Origin: Treponemataceae bacterium
GTDB lineage: Bacteria; Spirochaetota; Spirochaetia; Treponematales; Treponemataceae
Direction of reading: 5' to 3'
Length of the DNA: 54,427 bases
NCBI GenBank assembly: GCA_024680915.1
Contig: JAILBN010000118.1
Location: 1 to 54,427 of the forward strand
Position numbers and translations under genes: made by a program. Below the pieces are notes generated by a model. That model worked only from the letters and a program-made list of their open reading frames with translations. It had not been told where the DNA came from and searched no databases. This document shows, one piece after another, positions 8,070 to 16,269 of the stretch (the stretch's first letter is position 1; each line of letters begins with the position of its first letter).

Positions 8070-9815
8070 TCAGAAGGGTGGGGGATTGGTGAACTTCATA
8101 CGCTTTCCTGTGACGGGATGGTCGAATTCCAGCATACAAGCATGGAGCAGCAAGGAGGAAGTCCTGTTCTTGTCCTTTACGGCAGGGGAAAAGCTTCCCC
8201 TGCCGTAAAGGGAATCGCCTACTATGGGAATTCCCAGCCCGTGTTCGTCCGCAGAATGGAGACGCAGCTGGTGGGTTCTGCCGGTGAGGGGCGTGAAGCT
8301 TATCCTTACCCTGCCGCCTTTTTCGTAGCGTAGGAACTCCCATTCAGTTATCCCTATTTTTCCGCAGCTTTCATCGTAAATCTGCCGGGGGCGGTTCTCT
8401 ATGTCCAGGCGGAATGGAAGCTCCAGTCTTCCCCTGGTGGTCCCCCCTTTTATGCAAAGTGGAATTCCGTCAAGAACTGCTTCATAGCGTTTATTTACGC
8501 GGCCTTGTTCGAACTGCATACTCAAGTTTCTGTGGGCTTCTTGGGTCAAGGCCAGGACCAGTATGCCTGAAGTTTCCATATCCAGACGGTGTACGGAAGG
8601 CTGCTGTATGCAATGGGGGCGGGGCAGACTGTCCCTGGCTCCGGTAGACTTTTCTGCAGCCTTTTCCTGGGAATCACACCAGCCTATATCTCCTCCAAAA
8701 AGGAACTTGATTCTGTTGACGACGCAGTCCTGCTTGTCTGCCCCTCTGCCAGGAACGGAAAGAAGCCCCGAGGGTTTTTCCACCACCACTATGTCCTGGT
8801 CCTGATAAAGAACTTTCAGTCCCAGCATTTTGGGTAGAAGAGGGCCGCATTTCTCATCGCAGGGTTCATAAAAGGCTTTGTGCTTTTTCCCGCCAGATAT
8901 GCTTTCTTGTCCATAATAGAATTCGGCAAGACTTAAGGGCCTGAGTCCCAGCTTATATGCCAGCGCTATCAGTTTGGGAGCACAGCATTCGCCCGCTCCA
9001 GTCGGGGGCATTTTTCCGGTAGTCATGGAGCCGGCCATGTCCTGCTCTTTTGCGGTCCTGGAGGGCTGGCTTTTCCCGGGATCTTTTTCTTCCCTTCGCC
9101 CGGCTAAATCACTGTAAATTCCATCACCGTAAAAGGAGAAGATGCTTTTGTATTCGAATACTGGGCGGAGCTTATAGCGGGGATATTGTTTCCCGTTTTT
9201 GGGATTTGTCCAGCTGTATGACTCTGCCGTTTCCAGAGCGGCAAGAACAGGTACCTTGTAAAGGGCGAATATCTCCTGCATGGAGCTTTTTGAGGCAGCA
9301 TGTCTTTTTTCTTTAAGCATCCGCAGTTTTTCATCGTTCTCCACAGATGAAGGTTGCTTTTCTAGTGACTCAATCTGTGAGGAAAGCTCGTGAATCTCCT
9401 TGTCTGTTTTCTCCGTCAGCTCTGCGAATTCCCTTTCTGAGAGCAAGGGGGGCGCCCATCCCTTTATATTCCATACAGAATTGAATTGTCCCGAGAAAGC
9501 TTTTAGAATAACCTCCCTGCCGTTTTTGTCTGTGCAGACCAGGACTCCGAACATCTGTCCGTCGGGGCGGTCCGGCTTTTTCGCATATACTGATGTGCAG
9601 CTGGTGCCCTGAGGTGGAAAAGCTTCGGCTGAGGCTGCCGGGAGGACTGATGCATCTGCGGTATCCCTTGAAGCAGCAGTTTGCTCGAAATCTGACCAGG
9701 CCTGAGAATCCATGAAAGCGTGTGCCCCTGCAAGAGAGACACCATTCTTATCGAAATATTCTTGGAGTGAAAGACAGTATTTTTTTGCGATCGAAAGGTT
9801 TAATGGTGAAAACAA
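8070..9815 (-). CDS. RluA-family 23S/tRNA pseudouridine synthase, long form
   Basis: A 581-residue enzyme converting a uridine in rRNA or tRNA to pseudouridine. The C-terminal half is the RluA catalytic domain: LLSVPGRG, the catalytic HRLDMETSGI with D412, and LTGRTHQLRLH. About 330 residues precede it; the part with GECCAPKL.AYKLGLRP.LAEFYYG matches the N-terminal domain I know from the long RluA-like proteins of Bacteroides and Vibrio, with a coiled-coil stretch near residues 130-170. The start codon is TTG at 9815, chosen because AAAGGA lies 6-7 nt upstream; the nearby ATG at 9820 is out of frame. A 17-bp perfect palindrome (8174-8211) lies inside the coding region near the C terminus, in what looks like a short insertion. 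The exact target base is unknown. Confidence 0.88.
   Translation of the reverse strand: MFSPLNLSIAKKYCLSLQEYFDKNGVSLAGAHAFMDSQAWSDFEQTAASRDTADASVLPAASAEAFPPQGTSCTSVYAKKPDRPDGQMFGVLVCTDKNGREVILKAFSGQFNSVWNIKGWAPPLLSEREFAELTEKTDKEIHELSSQIESLEKQPSSVENDEKLRMLKEKRHAASKSSMQEIFALYKVPVLAALETAESYSWTNPKNGKQYPRYKLRPVFEYKSIFSFYGDGIYSDLAGRREEKDPGKSQPSRTAKEQDMAGSMTTGKMPPTGAGECCAPKLIALAYKLGLRPLSLAEFYYGQESISGGKKHKAFYEPCDEKCGPLLPKMLGLKVLYQDQDIVVVEKPSGLLSVPGRGADKQDCVVNRIKFLFGGDIGWCDSQEKAAEKSTGARDSLPRPHCIQQPSVHRLDMETSGILVLALTQEAHRNLSMQFEQGRVNKRYEAVLDGIPLCIKGGTTRGRLELPFRLDIENRPRQIYDESCGKIGITEWEFLRYEKGGRVRISFTPLTGRTHQLRLHSADEHGLGIPIVGDSLYGRGSFSPAVKDKNRTSSLLLHACMLEFDHPVTGKRMKFTNPPPF
8174..8211. repeat. Perfect 17-bp palindrome inside the RluA gene
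   Basis: Bases 8174-8190 are the exact reverse complement of 8195-8211, with a 4-nt AAGC loop. It encodes roughly residues 535-548 (within GRGSFSPAVKDK), just before the last conserved block. No T run follows on either strand, so it does not look like a normal terminator. Confidence 0.9.
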
Positions 9816-9952
9816 AACATATCCTTTGTCAGATTTCCGGAATTTTAGCGTTTTGTCTTTTTTTCGACAAGCTGTATTATGGGAATTATCGGGAAGACTC
9901 CCTCTGAAGCCAGACGGACTTCCTGTCGCTTATGACGGAAGAAGGGTCAAGC

Positions 9953-9981
9953 AAAAAAAAAGCCGGACTAAAAATCCGGCT
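9953..9981 (-). terminator. Rho-independent terminator of the small exported protein genes
   Basis: On the minus strand, AGCCGGA (9975-9981) pairs with TCCGGCT (9961-9967) around a 7-nt loop, followed by eight T residues (9960-9953). It ends transcription from the genes at 10070-10796. Confidence 0.85.
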
Positions 9982-10033
9982 AAGGCCCATCTGTCTGCTC
10001 GTTAAAAGGACAGAATAGTATTTTGTCTTCTAT

Positions 10034-10066
10034 ATTTATAAATTATTTATAAATTATTTATAAATC
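10034..10066. repeat. Three tandem 11-bp palindromic AT repeats
   Basis: The unit ATTTATAAATT occurs at 10034-10044, 10045-10055 and, with one change, 10056-10066. Each holds the self-complementary ATTTATAAAT. The 11-bp period is about one helical turn. It lies between the stop codon of the small exported protein gene and its terminator. Confidence 0.8.
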
Positions 10067-10069
10067 ACA

Positions 10070-10453
10070 TTAAAAGCCATAAGAGCTGTAAATGTCAGCA
10101 TATGCACCCATCAAAGCTGAGTAATCATCAAGAGTGGGTGTGGTCGACATAGATTCTGCCAACTGTGCTACCGCTATATTGTAGCGGTTTGTAAGCTCTG
10201 AGTAGAGCATGATATCTGTGTAAGTCCATTCTGAGGAATCGAGCTCTGCATAGTCTTCAAGAAAATCGTTGTAGGCCGTAAGGAATTCCGCATAACCTGC
10301 ATAATTACCGGTTTCGGCTGCTTCTTCAACGCTTTCTACGAATTTTTCATAAGATTCGAGGAATTCCTCTGTTGTCATTGTCTCTTCTGCAAAAATGCAT
10401 GCCATAGTGAGAAATAAAAGGACTGCCATAATAAAAGTGATTTTTGCTTTCAT
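10070..10453 (-). CDS. Small exported helical acidic protein, paralogue of 17511-17876
   Basis: Not a family I recognise. The 127-residue product has a signal peptide (MKAKITFIMAVLLFLTMACIFA; cleavage probably after IFA), then an acidic, largely helical mature part of about 105 residues. It shares with the protein at 17511-17876 the MKAKI start, EEFLESYEKFVESVE.AAE.G, an EFL..Y..F.E repeat of the same motif, WT followed by LT.RY..A...LA, and the end YGF. The two are plainly paralogues. It lies downstream of a lipoprotein gene on the same strand, 31 bp apart, and has a CTTTCT-rich 5' leader with an AAAGGAG-like site. A cysteine in the signal region (MAC) raises a weak possibility of lipidation. 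Function unknown. Confidence 0.75.
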   Translation of the reverse strand: MKAKITFIMAVLLFLTMACIFAEETMTTEEFLESYEKFVESVEEAAETGNYAGYAEFLTAYNDFLEDYAELDSSEWTYTDIMLYSELTNRYNIAVAQLAESMSTTPTLDDYSALMGAYADIYSSYGF

Positions 10454-10484
10454 AGTCTCATTCTCCTTTCTAGTTAAAGTCAGC

Positions 10485-10796
10485 TTAATAGATTACCTGG
10501 TTCGAGAATTTCCAAGTAATGGGATCAGAACCGGTCTTCTTACTGTAGACGTTGTTATTGTTTGAATCTTTTGTAGGATAAGAGATCCTAACTTCTTCCC
10601 CTTTTTTTACCGGTACAGCTATTTCTTGGTTTGCAGGAAGGTTTACTGTTTGTGTCTCGCCGGCACAGGTTACGGTTACCTCAAAATAACCGCTACAAGT
10701 GTTCTGAAGTACAACCTCCGTCTTGAGTAATCCGCATCCTGAGAATGCAATAAGAAGAAGTCCTATAAGACAAACTGCCAATACTGTTTTTTTCAT
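10485..10796 (-). CDS. Small lipoprotein, hypothetical
   Basis: A 103-residue protein with a lipoprotein signal peptide and lipobox (LIAFSGC, cysteine at about residue 21), so likely membrane-anchored by lipid. The mature part is about 80 residues, predicted beta-rich, with TVNLPANQEIAVPVKKGEEVRI, which resembles small Ig-like or carboxypeptidase-regulatory folds; I cannot name a family. A strong GGAGG site precedes the ATG. The next gene on the strand is the small exported helical protein; together they probably form a two-gene unit ending at the terminator at 9953-9981. It is divergent from the two-component system gene at 11028. Confidence 0.7.
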   Translation of the reverse strand: MKKTVLAVCLIGLLLIAFSGCGLLKTEVVLQNTCSGYFEVTVTCAGETQTVNLPANQEIAVPVKKGEEVRISYPTKDSNNNNVYSKKTGSDPITWKFSNQVIY

Positions 10797-10921
10797 TCAC
10801 AAACCTCCGCGTTTTTTGTCCGCCGACAGTATGTTTGCGTATATGCGCGATATTTATAACTTTTTTTTTGATAAAATCGACTTTAATTATATAAAAGTTT
10901 TTTTTCTTTGCTAGTTTGCGG

Positions 10922-10970
10922 ACTCACAAAAAAAGTGTGAGTTGACTCATGTTTTTTTTACGGATATTAT
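10922..10970 (+). promoter_or_regulatory. Promoter with operator-like inverted repeat for the two-component pair
   Basis: The -35 TTGACT (10942-10947) and -10 TATTAT (10965-10970) are 17 bp apart, a good sigma-70-type promoter. An inverted repeat, ACTCACA (10922-10928) and TGTGAGT (10936-10942) with a 7-bp spacer, abuts and touches the -35 box. That is where a regulator such as the LuxR-type protein could bind. The gap to the divergent lipoprotein gene holds both transcription starts. Confidence 0.6.
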
Positions 10971-11027
10971 ATTTCATAAGTGGAAATACATATTTTTATG
11001 TATTTGGACTTTTTGTTTTTTTTGACG

Positions 11028-11675
11028 ATGAAAAGACTTATTCTGATAGATGATCATAAACTGCTTCGAAAGGGAATCAGCGCCTACATAACCGAAAAAT
11101 CTGATTGGATTATCAGCGCTGAGGCTGAAAGTTTGTCTGAATTGGATTCTGTCATCAGAAAAATAAATGCTGAGACAAAAGCTTCTCAAGGCTCCTCTGA
11201 AGATATAATAGTCGCCATCGTTGATCTGCAGCTAAAAGACAGCCCTGGAGACTTTTCAGGCGGATTCCAAGCCGTTAAAATCCTTTTGAGCCATGGAATT
11301 CCGAGTGTGATTTTTTCCAGTCATGATACAGGAACCTGTGTTGAGAGGGCAATGAGCGCAGAAGTGGGCGCCCGTGGCTTTGTCTCCAAAGTAAGCGATG
11401 AGAAAATGCTTTTGACGGCTATTGATGCAGTGGCTGACGGTAATTTGTTCGTTCAACCTGATCTGGTCTCGGCTATGCTGGAGAAGCGTTCTCTTTTCTC
11501 TGCCCTTACCAAAAGGGAGCAAGAAGTAACGAATCTTATTGCCGAAGGGCTTACGAATCTGCAGATTGCTGAAAAGCTCAATATAAAATTGACGACTCTT
11601 GAGAATTACATCAGTATCATTTATGCAAAATTCGGCTGTAAAGACAGACTGGAGCTTCTTGAGAAATTAAAGTAG
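11028..11675 (+). CDS. Response regulator, NarL/LuxR type
   Basis: A 215-residue DNA-binding response regulator. The receiver domain starts KRLILIDDHKLLRKG; the phosphoacceptor is probably D66 in VAIVDLQLKD, with S/T and K positions in SVIFSS and FVSKVS. The C terminus is a LuxR helix-turn-helix (LTKREQEVTNLIAEG..NLQIAEKLNI..TTLENYIS). I start it at the ATG at 11028, because the receiver begins there and the transcript from the 10942-10970 promoter starts just before the upstream GTG at 10980. That GTG would add 16 hydrophobic, non-conserved residues. It is 3 bp upstream of the histidine kinase gene, so the two form one signalling pair. Confidence 0.9.
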   Translation: MKRLILIDDHKLLRKGISAYITEKSDWIISAEAESLSELDSVIRKINAETKASQGSSEDIIVAIVDLQLKDSPGDFSGGFQAVKILLSHGIPSVIFSSHDTGTCVERAMSAEVGARGFVSKVSDEKMLLTAIDAVADGNLFVQPDLVSAMLEKRSLFSALTKREQEVTNLIAEGLTNLQIAEKLNIKLTTLENYISIIYAKFGCKDRLELLEKLK

Positions 11676-11678
11676 TTT

Positions 11679-12959
11679 ATGAAAAAAATCCTTGGGTGCA
11701 GAATCTTTTCTCTTCCTCAAAGCGCAAGATCTTTCTTTCTTTTTTTCCTTCTGTTCATTTTTTTTATGTCATGCGAGGGAGCTTTCGCTGCAGAAAAAGG
11801 AAGTGAAGCCAGACTGCTGGAAAGCTGGAAGGCTTTCTTTGATTCATACCGTGAGAACTCCGGACCTATAAATGAACTTGAAGCCCTTTGCCGTGAGCTT
11901 TCTTTAGCCGATAACCCGGATTTTTACTCCTCTGAGTCTTTGGATTCCGTTCCCGATGCCGCTGTTTCCATTCATAATGCCCGTATCCATGCGGAGAAAG
12001 CCTTGGAGACAGTCTCCTCCCCTGAGCTTTTTGAAGAAGAATGTTCTCTTTTGGCCTTCCATATGAACGATTATCTCTTGTCGACTGTAGAATCCAACAG
12101 ATTATATCTTTTTCAGTTCGTGGAACTTTTGACTATTATTTCTATTCTGAGCGTGGTTTTTGTATTCGGAGGAATCGCCTGGGTGAAAAGCAAGAAAAAA
12201 ATGGAGGCTCTTGCTGAAAAATACAGACAGGAGCAGCTTGTTACAGCCACCATAGCCAAGGTTCAGGAAAGTGAGCGTAACCGTATTTCCCACGATCTTC
12301 ATGATACCGTGACCCAGGATATCCGAACTGCCCTTATGTTCGTCCGTCAGCTTGACAATTCCCAGTCATTGACTGAGGATCAGAAGATAATCGTGTCAAA
12401 AATCAAGCATCTTGATGAACAGAATATGAAGAACATAAGGAATATTATCCGTAACCTTACGCCTCCTGAGATTGAGAATTCAAATTTTACCACACTGCTG
12501 GCGGATTTTTCTGCTTCTGTTCGGGAAACAAGCGGGATAACCTGCAAGTTTTATGCAGAAGAAAGTGAGCTTTATAAAAAGCTGAGCTCAGATCAGAAGC
12601 TTCATATTTTCAGAATCGTGCAGGAGTGCGTGAATAATGCCATAAAGCATTCAGGTGCTGGTGAGATAAGCATCATAGTAAGGGAGGAGAGCAATCCGGA
12701 CGATGGAGGGAAAAGTCTCTCGGCCGACAGAAATCCCCTTTCCGGCAGATGCCTGGTCTTTTTGGTCAGTGATGATGGCTGTGGAATAGCGACGTCAAAA
12801 AGTCAGCGTGAAGCTGAGAATGTGGTGGAAATCTTGGAGAGGAATACTCATCTTGGCATCAATGGTATGAAAAGCCGGGCTTCCATGATCGGCGCCAAGC
12901 TTGAGATACAAAGTGACGGTGAGGTAGGAACCTTGGTCAGGCTTTCCGTGCCGCTGTGA
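11679..12959 (+). CDS. Sensor histidine kinase, NarX/DegS class
   Basis: A 426-residue membrane kinase that should phosphorylate the adjacent response regulator. It has an N-terminal signal/anchor (about 15-38), a short extracytoplasmic helical domain (about 40-140), a membrane helix (about 145-166), then the HisKA_3 box ERNRISHDLHDTVTQD with H205 as likely phosphoacceptor. The ATPase domain shows the N box (ECVNNAIKHSGA), DDGCGI and HLGINGMKSRA. The start lies 3 nt after the regulator's stop codon, so translation is probably coupled. The 3' end overlaps the convergent membrane-protein gene by 23 bp. The signal it senses is not evident; exported proteins of unknown role surround the pair. Confidence 0.9.
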   Translation: MKKILGCRIFSLPQSARSFFLFFLLFIFFMSCEGAFAAEKGSEARLLESWKAFFDSYRENSGPINELEALCRELSLADNPDFYSSESLDSVPDAAVSIHNARIHAEKALETVSSPELFEEECSLLAFHMNDYLLSTVESNRLYLFQFVELLTIISILSVVFVFGGIAWVKSKKKMEALAEKYRQEQLVTATIAKVQESERNRISHDLHDTVTQDIRTALMFVRQLDNSQSLTEDQKIIVSKIKHLDEQNMKNIRNIIRNLTPPEIENSNFTTLLADFSASVRETSGITCKFYAEESELYKKLSSDQKLHIFRIVQECVNNAIKHSGAGEISIIVREESNPDDGGKSLSADRNPLSGRCLVFLVSDDGCGIATSKSQREAENVVEILERNTHLGINGMKSRASMIGAKLEIQSDGEVGTLVRLSVPL

Positions 12960-13524
12960 GAAGCTTTTTTATTCCTTTATGGCACAAATATCCCAAAGAA
13001 ACGCATATTCCCTTGTCCAGGATATTTACAGGCACACGGGGGAGCAGGGCTGAAACGAATACGGGCAGATTATTCCTGGAAAGAAAGCTGTACATAAAGC
13101 GGACCTGGGACTCTTCTCTGTAGGTGTTCAGCACATTCATCACTGTAAAAATCAGAGCTCCTTCTATACTGATTATAATCGCCATGATGAAGATTATAAG
13201 GAGTATATCCAGAAACTCCTGTTTTTTCCTTTTCCTTACATAGAGACGTATTATAAGGACAACTGTATAGCTGCATAGGGACCATACAAGCCCAGATGCG
13301 TTCTTTTCGACAATAATCGAGCATACCACATGGTGCAGTGTTGCGCAGATACTGCCGCAGAGACCACCGAAAAAAGAGGCAGCGATTGTAAAAATGGTGT
13401 CCATGTACAAGGGAATAGGGTTTAAGTCCTGAAGAAATTTTACCCCCAGGTTCAAGGCTGCAAAAAGAAAGCCAAGAATTATTTGAGTAACTATTGGTGT
13501 TTTTGTGTTCTCTATTTTTGTCAT
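12937..13524 (-). CDS. Polytopic membrane protein, ECF S-component-like
   Basis: A 195-residue integral membrane protein with about five hydrophobic helices. The segment IPLYMDTIFTIAASFFGGLCGSICATLHHV resembles (split here: LYMDTIFTIAASFFGG, then a G-rich turn) the first conserved part of substrate-capture subunits of energy-coupling-factor transporters and related sensor modules; no ECF ATPase or T gene is nearby. The mid-protein R/K-rich loop LYVRKRKKQEF is cytoplasmic by the positive-inside rule. The ATG at 13524 lacks a Shine-Dalgarno site and has a -10 element 8 nt upstream. The 3' end overlaps the histidine kinase gene tail to tail. Assignment is tentative. Confidence 0.55.
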   Translation of the reverse strand: MTKIENTKTPIVTQIILGFLFAALNLGVKFLQDLNPIPLYMDTIFTIAASFFGGLCGSICATLHHVVCSIIVEKNASGLVWSLCSYTVVLIIRLYVRKRKKQEFLDILLIIFIMAIIISIEGALIFTVMNVLNTYREESQVRFMYSFLSRNNLPVFVSALLPRVPVNILDKGICVSLGYLCHKGIKKLLTAARKA

Positions 13525-13560
13525 ATCTTATTATATTACGATTTTATATGATAATTGCAA
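13522..13560 (-). promoter_or_regulatory. Promoter giving a probable leaderless mRNA for the membrane-protein gene
   Basis: On the minus strand, -35 TTGCAA (13555-13560) and -10 TAATAT (13533-13538) are 16 bp apart. The ATG at 13524 follows the -10 after 8 nt, with no ribosome-binding site. An overlapping TATAAT (13530-13535) is an alternative -10. Confidence 0.5.
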
Positions 13561-13582
13561 GTCGGTCACCTCCAGTTCTGCA

Positions 13583-14950
13583 CTATGGCTGTTGCAGGGA
13601 AAGCTGGACGGAATCAGAATGGCTTCCGTCTCCTGGCCATCTGGGGCCGATGTTTGAATTACTGAAGTGCCAGCCGCTTCCAAGGGCAAGGAGATTCCAT
13701 TTAGGACAGACCTCCTCTCCTGCGATATTTATCTTTTTCGTGCTGGCGGTAAGGGTGGCAGCTGTTTGACCTGAAACCATATTCAAGGTGTATGTACCGA
13801 CTATTGTGTCAGATCCCCAGGTCAGATTGAATGATTTGTTTTGATTCATTACCAGACTGACTTCTGCGGGGCTGTCGCCATTGTTGCCTGTATATGTTCC
13901 AGTGTAGGTGTGATCTGCTATGGTGTCCGTTATTTCTTCCAGGTTATTTACCCTGAATTTATAAATCTCTCCGGCTGTGGCAGGGGCATTGAAGGTGATG
14001 CCATAGTCGGAGGAGTCCGGGCTGTCGCTCTGGGTTATGCCATTTACGTCTTGGTCGTCTTTATTCTTTGCCGTGATAGTGGTCGGGTTTGAAGAGCTTC
14101 CTGTCTTCCAGTCGTCTGTTATTCTCACCTTGAATTTTATCTGCAGGTTTTTGGGACAGAAGCTTAGTTTATTTTTTGGAAGATAACAGGCTTCTGACAG
14201 GGATGTATCTGTATTTATACCAGTTACCTTTCTGTAATCTAAAGTACTGATATGGTTTTCCCCAGATAAAAGGGTGGTATCCATATAAAAATAACCGTTT
14301 TCATCCTGCAGCCGTATTTCGCTGCCCTGAATAGCATCAGGAAGTGCATGGCTTAAATCGATTACAGTGTCTTTGGCAGGGAATTGGATGACGAAGAACT
14401 CCTTGTAGTTAAGGTTGACCTCGCTCTTTCTTCCTCCGTTTACCGACCACACCCTTATTTTATTCGTCATGGTGTTTTTTAGATTATCTGTTGTGGTGCC
14501 CTGCTGAATTGACACATACTTATTGTCATGATTGGAGTTTTTATAGCCATAGAGATAGTCCTGGCTGCTGCTTGTCTCTTTCGGACATAAAATAAGTGTA
14601 AGGGTTTCTCCTGGTGTCCATTTCCAGACTTCAGGTGGCTGGAAGTACTTTGCCTCAGCAGCCCCGGAGGCACTGCTTTGGGTTATAGGATCATTCTTTT
14701 CTATAATGATGTATTTTTGGGTATCGAGAATGTTGGGATAGTCGGAGTAATTAGGATTTCCTGCCGAAATGTAAATTTTTTCAAAATATTCACCGATTGT
14801 AGCTGCGTCGTTCAGTTTTATGGCTACCTTTATCTGTGGCTCTTTCGGGGCTGCATCTGAAGGACATCCTGACAGTGCCGTAAGACATAAGAAGGCTGCT
14901 GCCAATTGTAATAAGGTCAGCGGCTTTGTGATTATGTTCTTTGCTTTCAT
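13583..14950 (-). CDS. Large hypothetical lipoprotein with C-terminal beta-barrel-like domain
   Basis: A 455-residue predicted lipoprotein; I do not recognise the family. The signal peptide ends in a lipobox (LTALSGC, cysteine near residue 29). The mature protein is beta-rich, with a fibronectin-like stretch in the first half. The C-terminal 120 residues include HTYTGTYTGNN.., EVSLVMNQNKSFNLTWG and GTYTLN, reminiscent of lipocalin-like domains in gut-bacterial lipoproteins. The ATG has an AGGAG site 6 nt upstream. It stands alone on the minus strand between the membrane protein and the divergent methylase gene. Likely surface exposed; function unknown. Confidence 0.7.
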   Translation of the reverse strand: MKAKNIITKPLTLLQLAAAFLCLTALSGCPSDAAPKEPQIKVAIKLNDAATIGEYFEKIYISAGNPNYSDYPNILDTQKYIIIEKNDPITQSSASGAAEAKYFQPPEVWKWTPGETLTLILCPKETSSSQDYLYGYKNSNHDNKYVSIQQGTTTDNLKNTMTNKIRVWSVNGGRKSEVNLNYKEFFVIQFPAKDTVIDLSHALPDAIQGSEIRLQDENGYFYMDTTLLSGENHISTLDYRKVTGINTDTSLSEACYLPKNKLSFCPKNLQIKFKVRITDDWKTGSSSNPTTITAKNKDDQDVNGITQSDSPDSSDYGITFNAPATAGEIYKFRVNNLEEITDTIADHTYTGTYTGNNGDSPAEVSLVMNQNKSFNLTWGSDTIVGTYTLNMVSGQTAATLTASTKKINIAGEEVCPKWNLLALGSGWHFSNSNIGPRWPGDGSHSDSVQLSLQQP

Positions 14951-15053
14951 GTTTTCTCCTGGACGACTTAGATATTTTTTGTTTGAAATTCCAAAATATG
15001 AAATATTATTTCTCTCCAGTCTAACACAAAAAAAATAAAAAAACAGGATGCTG

Positions 15054-15085
15054 GGAATTCTCCTTGTTGTCAGAAGGGGAATTCT
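15054..15085. repeat. 12-bp inverted repeat upstream of the methylase gene
   Basis: Bases 15055-15065 (GAATTCTCCTT) pair with 15074-15084 (AAGGGGAATTC) through one wobble, with an extra G-T pair outside and an 8-nt loop. It contains two EcoRI-type GAATTC palindromes. It lies about 65 bp before the methylase start. It could be an operator or an mRNA hairpin; no T run follows. Confidence 0.6.
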
Positions 15086-15150
15086 GGGCTATGATGTCTC
15101 ATCTGCCGTGTGTTTAACGCAGGTAATGTCCAGGTCAAAAAGAGAGTCTC

Positions 15151-16257
15151 ATGTCTGTTTCTGAAAATCCTGATTTTCTGTCTACACAAATAATCACCTA
15201 TATAGGTAATAAAAGAGCTCTTATCGGTCTTATTCAGGATGAGATTGTCCGTATAAAAAAAGAAGCAGGCTTGCGCTTTTGTTCCTTGGCGGATCTTTTC
15301 TCCGGTTCTGGTGTGGTCGCCCGTATGATGAAAGCCCACGCCTCCCATCTTTTGGTGAATGATCTGGAACAGTATTCCTATTTGGTGAATTCCTGCTATC
15401 TGACCAATAAAAGCTCCTTTGATCAGACTGAGTATATGCGGCTGAAGACTTCGATAGAGGAGGAGTGCCGGCTTCATAAAAGATATGGAATCATATCTGA
15501 GATGTATGCACCAAGGGATGAAAACTGCATAAGTCCGGAAGACAGGGTTTTTTATACAAAAGAGAACGCCCTCCTTATTGATACTTACCGGGCTCTTATT
15601 GATGAGTTAGTGAAGGATGGAGAAATGAGGAAGTTTTTCCTTGCTCCCCTTATAACTGAGGCTTCCGTACATACCAACACAAGCGGTGTATTCAAAGGCT
15701 TCTATAAGGACAAGACAGGCAGGGGCTGCTACGGAGGAAGTGGTAAGAACGCCCTTTCCCGGATTCTTGGCCGTATAGAACTGAAGCAGCCTGTACTCAG
15801 CCGCTTTGAATGTCCTTTCGAAGTCCTGAAGTGTGACGCCGTGACTCTTTCCCATGAACTTGCCGAGACAGATATAGTTTACCTTGATCCCCCTTACAAT
15901 CAGCATCCCTACGGCTCCAACTATTTTATGCTGAACACGATTATTGAGAATAAAATAACTGCTCCTGTAAGCAAAGTCTCTGGCATCGTCAGTGGCTGGA
16001 ACCGTTCTGTTTTCAATAAAAAAGAAGCTGCTCTCTCATCTCTGGAAGAGATAGTCTCATCCCTGAAGGCCCGCTACATTATAATCTCCTACAATTCAGA
16101 AGGCTTCGTTTCCTATGATGAGATGGTATCCATGCTTGGTAAGTACGGAGAGCTATCCACCAGGGAGATACCCTACAATACCTTCCGGGGCAGCAGGAAT
16201 CTTTCGGGGCGGAGCATCCATGTCTCGGAGTATCTTTTCACGATTAAAAAATATTGA
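15151..16257 (+). CDS. DNA adenine-N6 methyltransferase, D12 class, orphan
   Basis: A 368-residue DNA methylase that transfers a methyl group from S-adenosylmethionine to adenine N6. The D12/Dam-class motifs are in the right order: TYIGNKRAL near the N terminus (AdoMet site), LFSGSGVVAR (motif I) and the catalytic DPPY (D246-Y249, followed by NQHPYGSNYF). A closing motif ITYN-like IISYNSEG is also present. No restriction endonuclease or specificity gene lies beside it, so it looks like an orphan methylase, perhaps regulatory or anti-restriction. The next gene, a lipoprotein, starts 12 bp after its stop. Target sequence unknown. Confidence 0.85.
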   Translation: MSVSENPDFLSTQIITYIGNKRALIGLIQDEIVRIKKEAGLRFCSLADLFSGSGVVARMMKAHASHLLVNDLEQYSYLVNSCYLTNKSSFDQTEYMRLKTSIEEECRLHKRYGIISEMYAPRDENCISPEDRVFYTKENALLIDTYRALIDELVKDGEMRKFFLAPLITEASVHTNTSGVFKGFYKDKTGRGCYGGSGKNALSRILGRIELKQPVLSRFECPFEVLKCDAVTLSHELAETDIVYLDPPYNQHPYGSNYFMLNTIIENKITAPVSKVSGIVSGWNRSVFNKKEAALSSLEEIVSSLKARYIIISYNSEGFVSYDEMVSMLGKYGELSTREIPYNTFRGSRNLSGRSIHVSEYLFTIKKY

Positions 16258-16269
16258 TATATTCACTTC

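Noticed and set aside
10980-11027. An earlier GTG start for the response regulator
   Set aside because: It lies at the predicted transcription start, adds 16 hydrophobic residues not found in receiver domains, and has no ribosome-binding site; ATG 11028 begins the conserved receiver.
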